Shown here: piece after piece, positions 63,731 to 64,000 of the stretch
Numbering within the stretch: position 1 is the first letter of the stretch
Layout: each line of letters starts with the position of its first letter
Assembly: GCA_019636195.1 (NCBI GenBank)
Contig: JAHBYA010000010.1
Location: 62,001-126,000 of the forward strand
Direction: 5' to 3'
DNA from: Planctomycetota bacterium
GTDB lineage: Bacteria; Planctomycetota; UBA8742; UBA2392
Length of the DNA: 64,000 bases
Notes under the pieces: model-generated
The model's input: the letters and a program-made list of their open reading frames with translations, nothing else
What the model was told of the DNA's origin: nothing
Databases searched by the model: none
Program-made: the position numbers and the translations under genes

Positions 63731-64000
63731 TTCTGTCCTCCTGTGCCGGGACTTTGACCCCGGCAAGCTGGCTATAGATGGACCAGCGGCGTTCCGCCTC
63801 TCGCTGTGCCAGCGCGAGCAGCCGCTCGTAGCGTTCCTTGTCGCGCAGTTCAACCATCCGAAACCGGCCCTCATTCTGCATGTACTCGCGCACCGGCGTC
63901 CTGGGCTTTGAGAAATCGAGGTGAAGCGGCGGTCCGCCCATGGCGCCCGCGCGCGGGTCAAAGCGGTACAAGGGCCACACGCCGCTGCTGACCGCCAGCC
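63723..64000 (-). CDS. nifJ: Pyruvate:ferredoxin (flavodoxin) oxidoreductase NifJ, C-terminal end
   Basis: The last 91 codons of a longer gene running off the window. It reads LAVSSGVWPLYRFDPRAG, PPLHLDFSKPRTPVREYM and RFRMVELRDKERYERLLALA, the characteristic C-terminal domain of NifJ/PFOR. The enzyme oxidises pyruvate to acetyl-CoA and CO2 with ferredoxin or flavodoxin as acceptor. It suggests fermentative or low-oxygen metabolism. Any listed start within the window is not the gene's true start. Confidence 0.9.
   Translation of the reverse strand, partial: LAVSSGVWPLYRFDPRAGAMGGPPLHLDFSKPRTPVREYMQNEGRFRMVELRDKERYERLLALAQREAERRWSIYSQLAGVKVPAQEDRSE

Overview
The window is about 64 kb of GC-rich (roughly 60-65% by eye), gene-dense bacterial chromosome. 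It has no phage, integrase, transposase, CRISPR, rRNA or tRNA gene that I can recognise. LpxA indicates a Gram-negative, lipid A-making envelope. Zinc-ribbon proteins with long low-complexity linkers, many secreted FG-GAP/VCBS and LRR-like proteins, a 2931-residue surface protein with a CTERM-like tail, and PFOR suggest a planctomycete-like (PVC) bacterium. This placement is an inference, since no marker gene could be compared with a database.

Layout. 1-6.4 kb (minus): rtcB-rtcA, an exported FG-GAP protein with an in-frame UGA, prmC with a small partner, a MATE transporter and YajQ. 6.4-12 kb: a YdiJ/D-lactate-dehydrogenase-like flavin/Fe-S protein, a MarR regulator with its own palindrome, and a PgpH-like membrane HD phosphodiesterase. 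12-18 kb (minus): a ferritin-like protein, a zinc-ribbon/Pro-Glu-Lys-repeat/LamG-like protein, a lipoprotein, a membrane redoxin with an in-frame UGA, a MOSC protein and a DinB protein. 18-29 kb: gyrA, an LRR-like protein, a mosaic glycyl-tRNA synthetase, a duplicated-domain secreted protein, murA and a second UGA-containing FG-GAP protein. 29-39.6 kb: leuS, a two-DUF192 lipoprotein, tilS, a CoA-binding protein, a flavin reductase-like protein, alr, a 34-residue basic peptide and more lipoproteins. 39.6-49.5 kb: an actin-like ATPase and a coiled-coil partner, lpxA, a GT-C glycosyltransferase, typA, a MarR regulator divergent from a fatty-acid desaturase, and an inositol-monophosphatase-like enzyme. 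49.5-64 kb: a single-pass membrane protein, an MBL-fold hydrolase, the giant surface protein, and a dihydroorotate-dehydrogenase-like gene overlapping the 3' end of nifJ.

Main discovery. Three genes are each interrupted once by UGA inside an intact, conserved reading frame. In the redoxin the UGA sits at the peroxidatic-cysteine position (GVW-U-LFC), a recognised selenoprotein context. In two separate secreted FG-GAP proteins, 25 kb apart, the UGA is in the same place and is followed by the same Cys-Ile-Gly (U-C-I-G). Each UGA is followed at the right distance by a hairpin with a G in its small apical loop, as bacterial SECIS elements require. In the two FG-GAP genes the hairpin has identical geometry. 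I read this as an exported beta-propeller selenoprotein family with a vicinal Sec-Cys pair, encoded alongside a membrane-anchored Sec redoxin. selA, selB, selC and selD are not in the window and should be elsewhere in the genome.

Intergenic DNA carries several families of degenerate inverted repeats (TTGGCG-type, CAGGTTTCAGG-type, CAGAG-type and GGGAATCGG-type). One pair surrounds the CoA-binding protein gene and supplies its apparent first and last codons.
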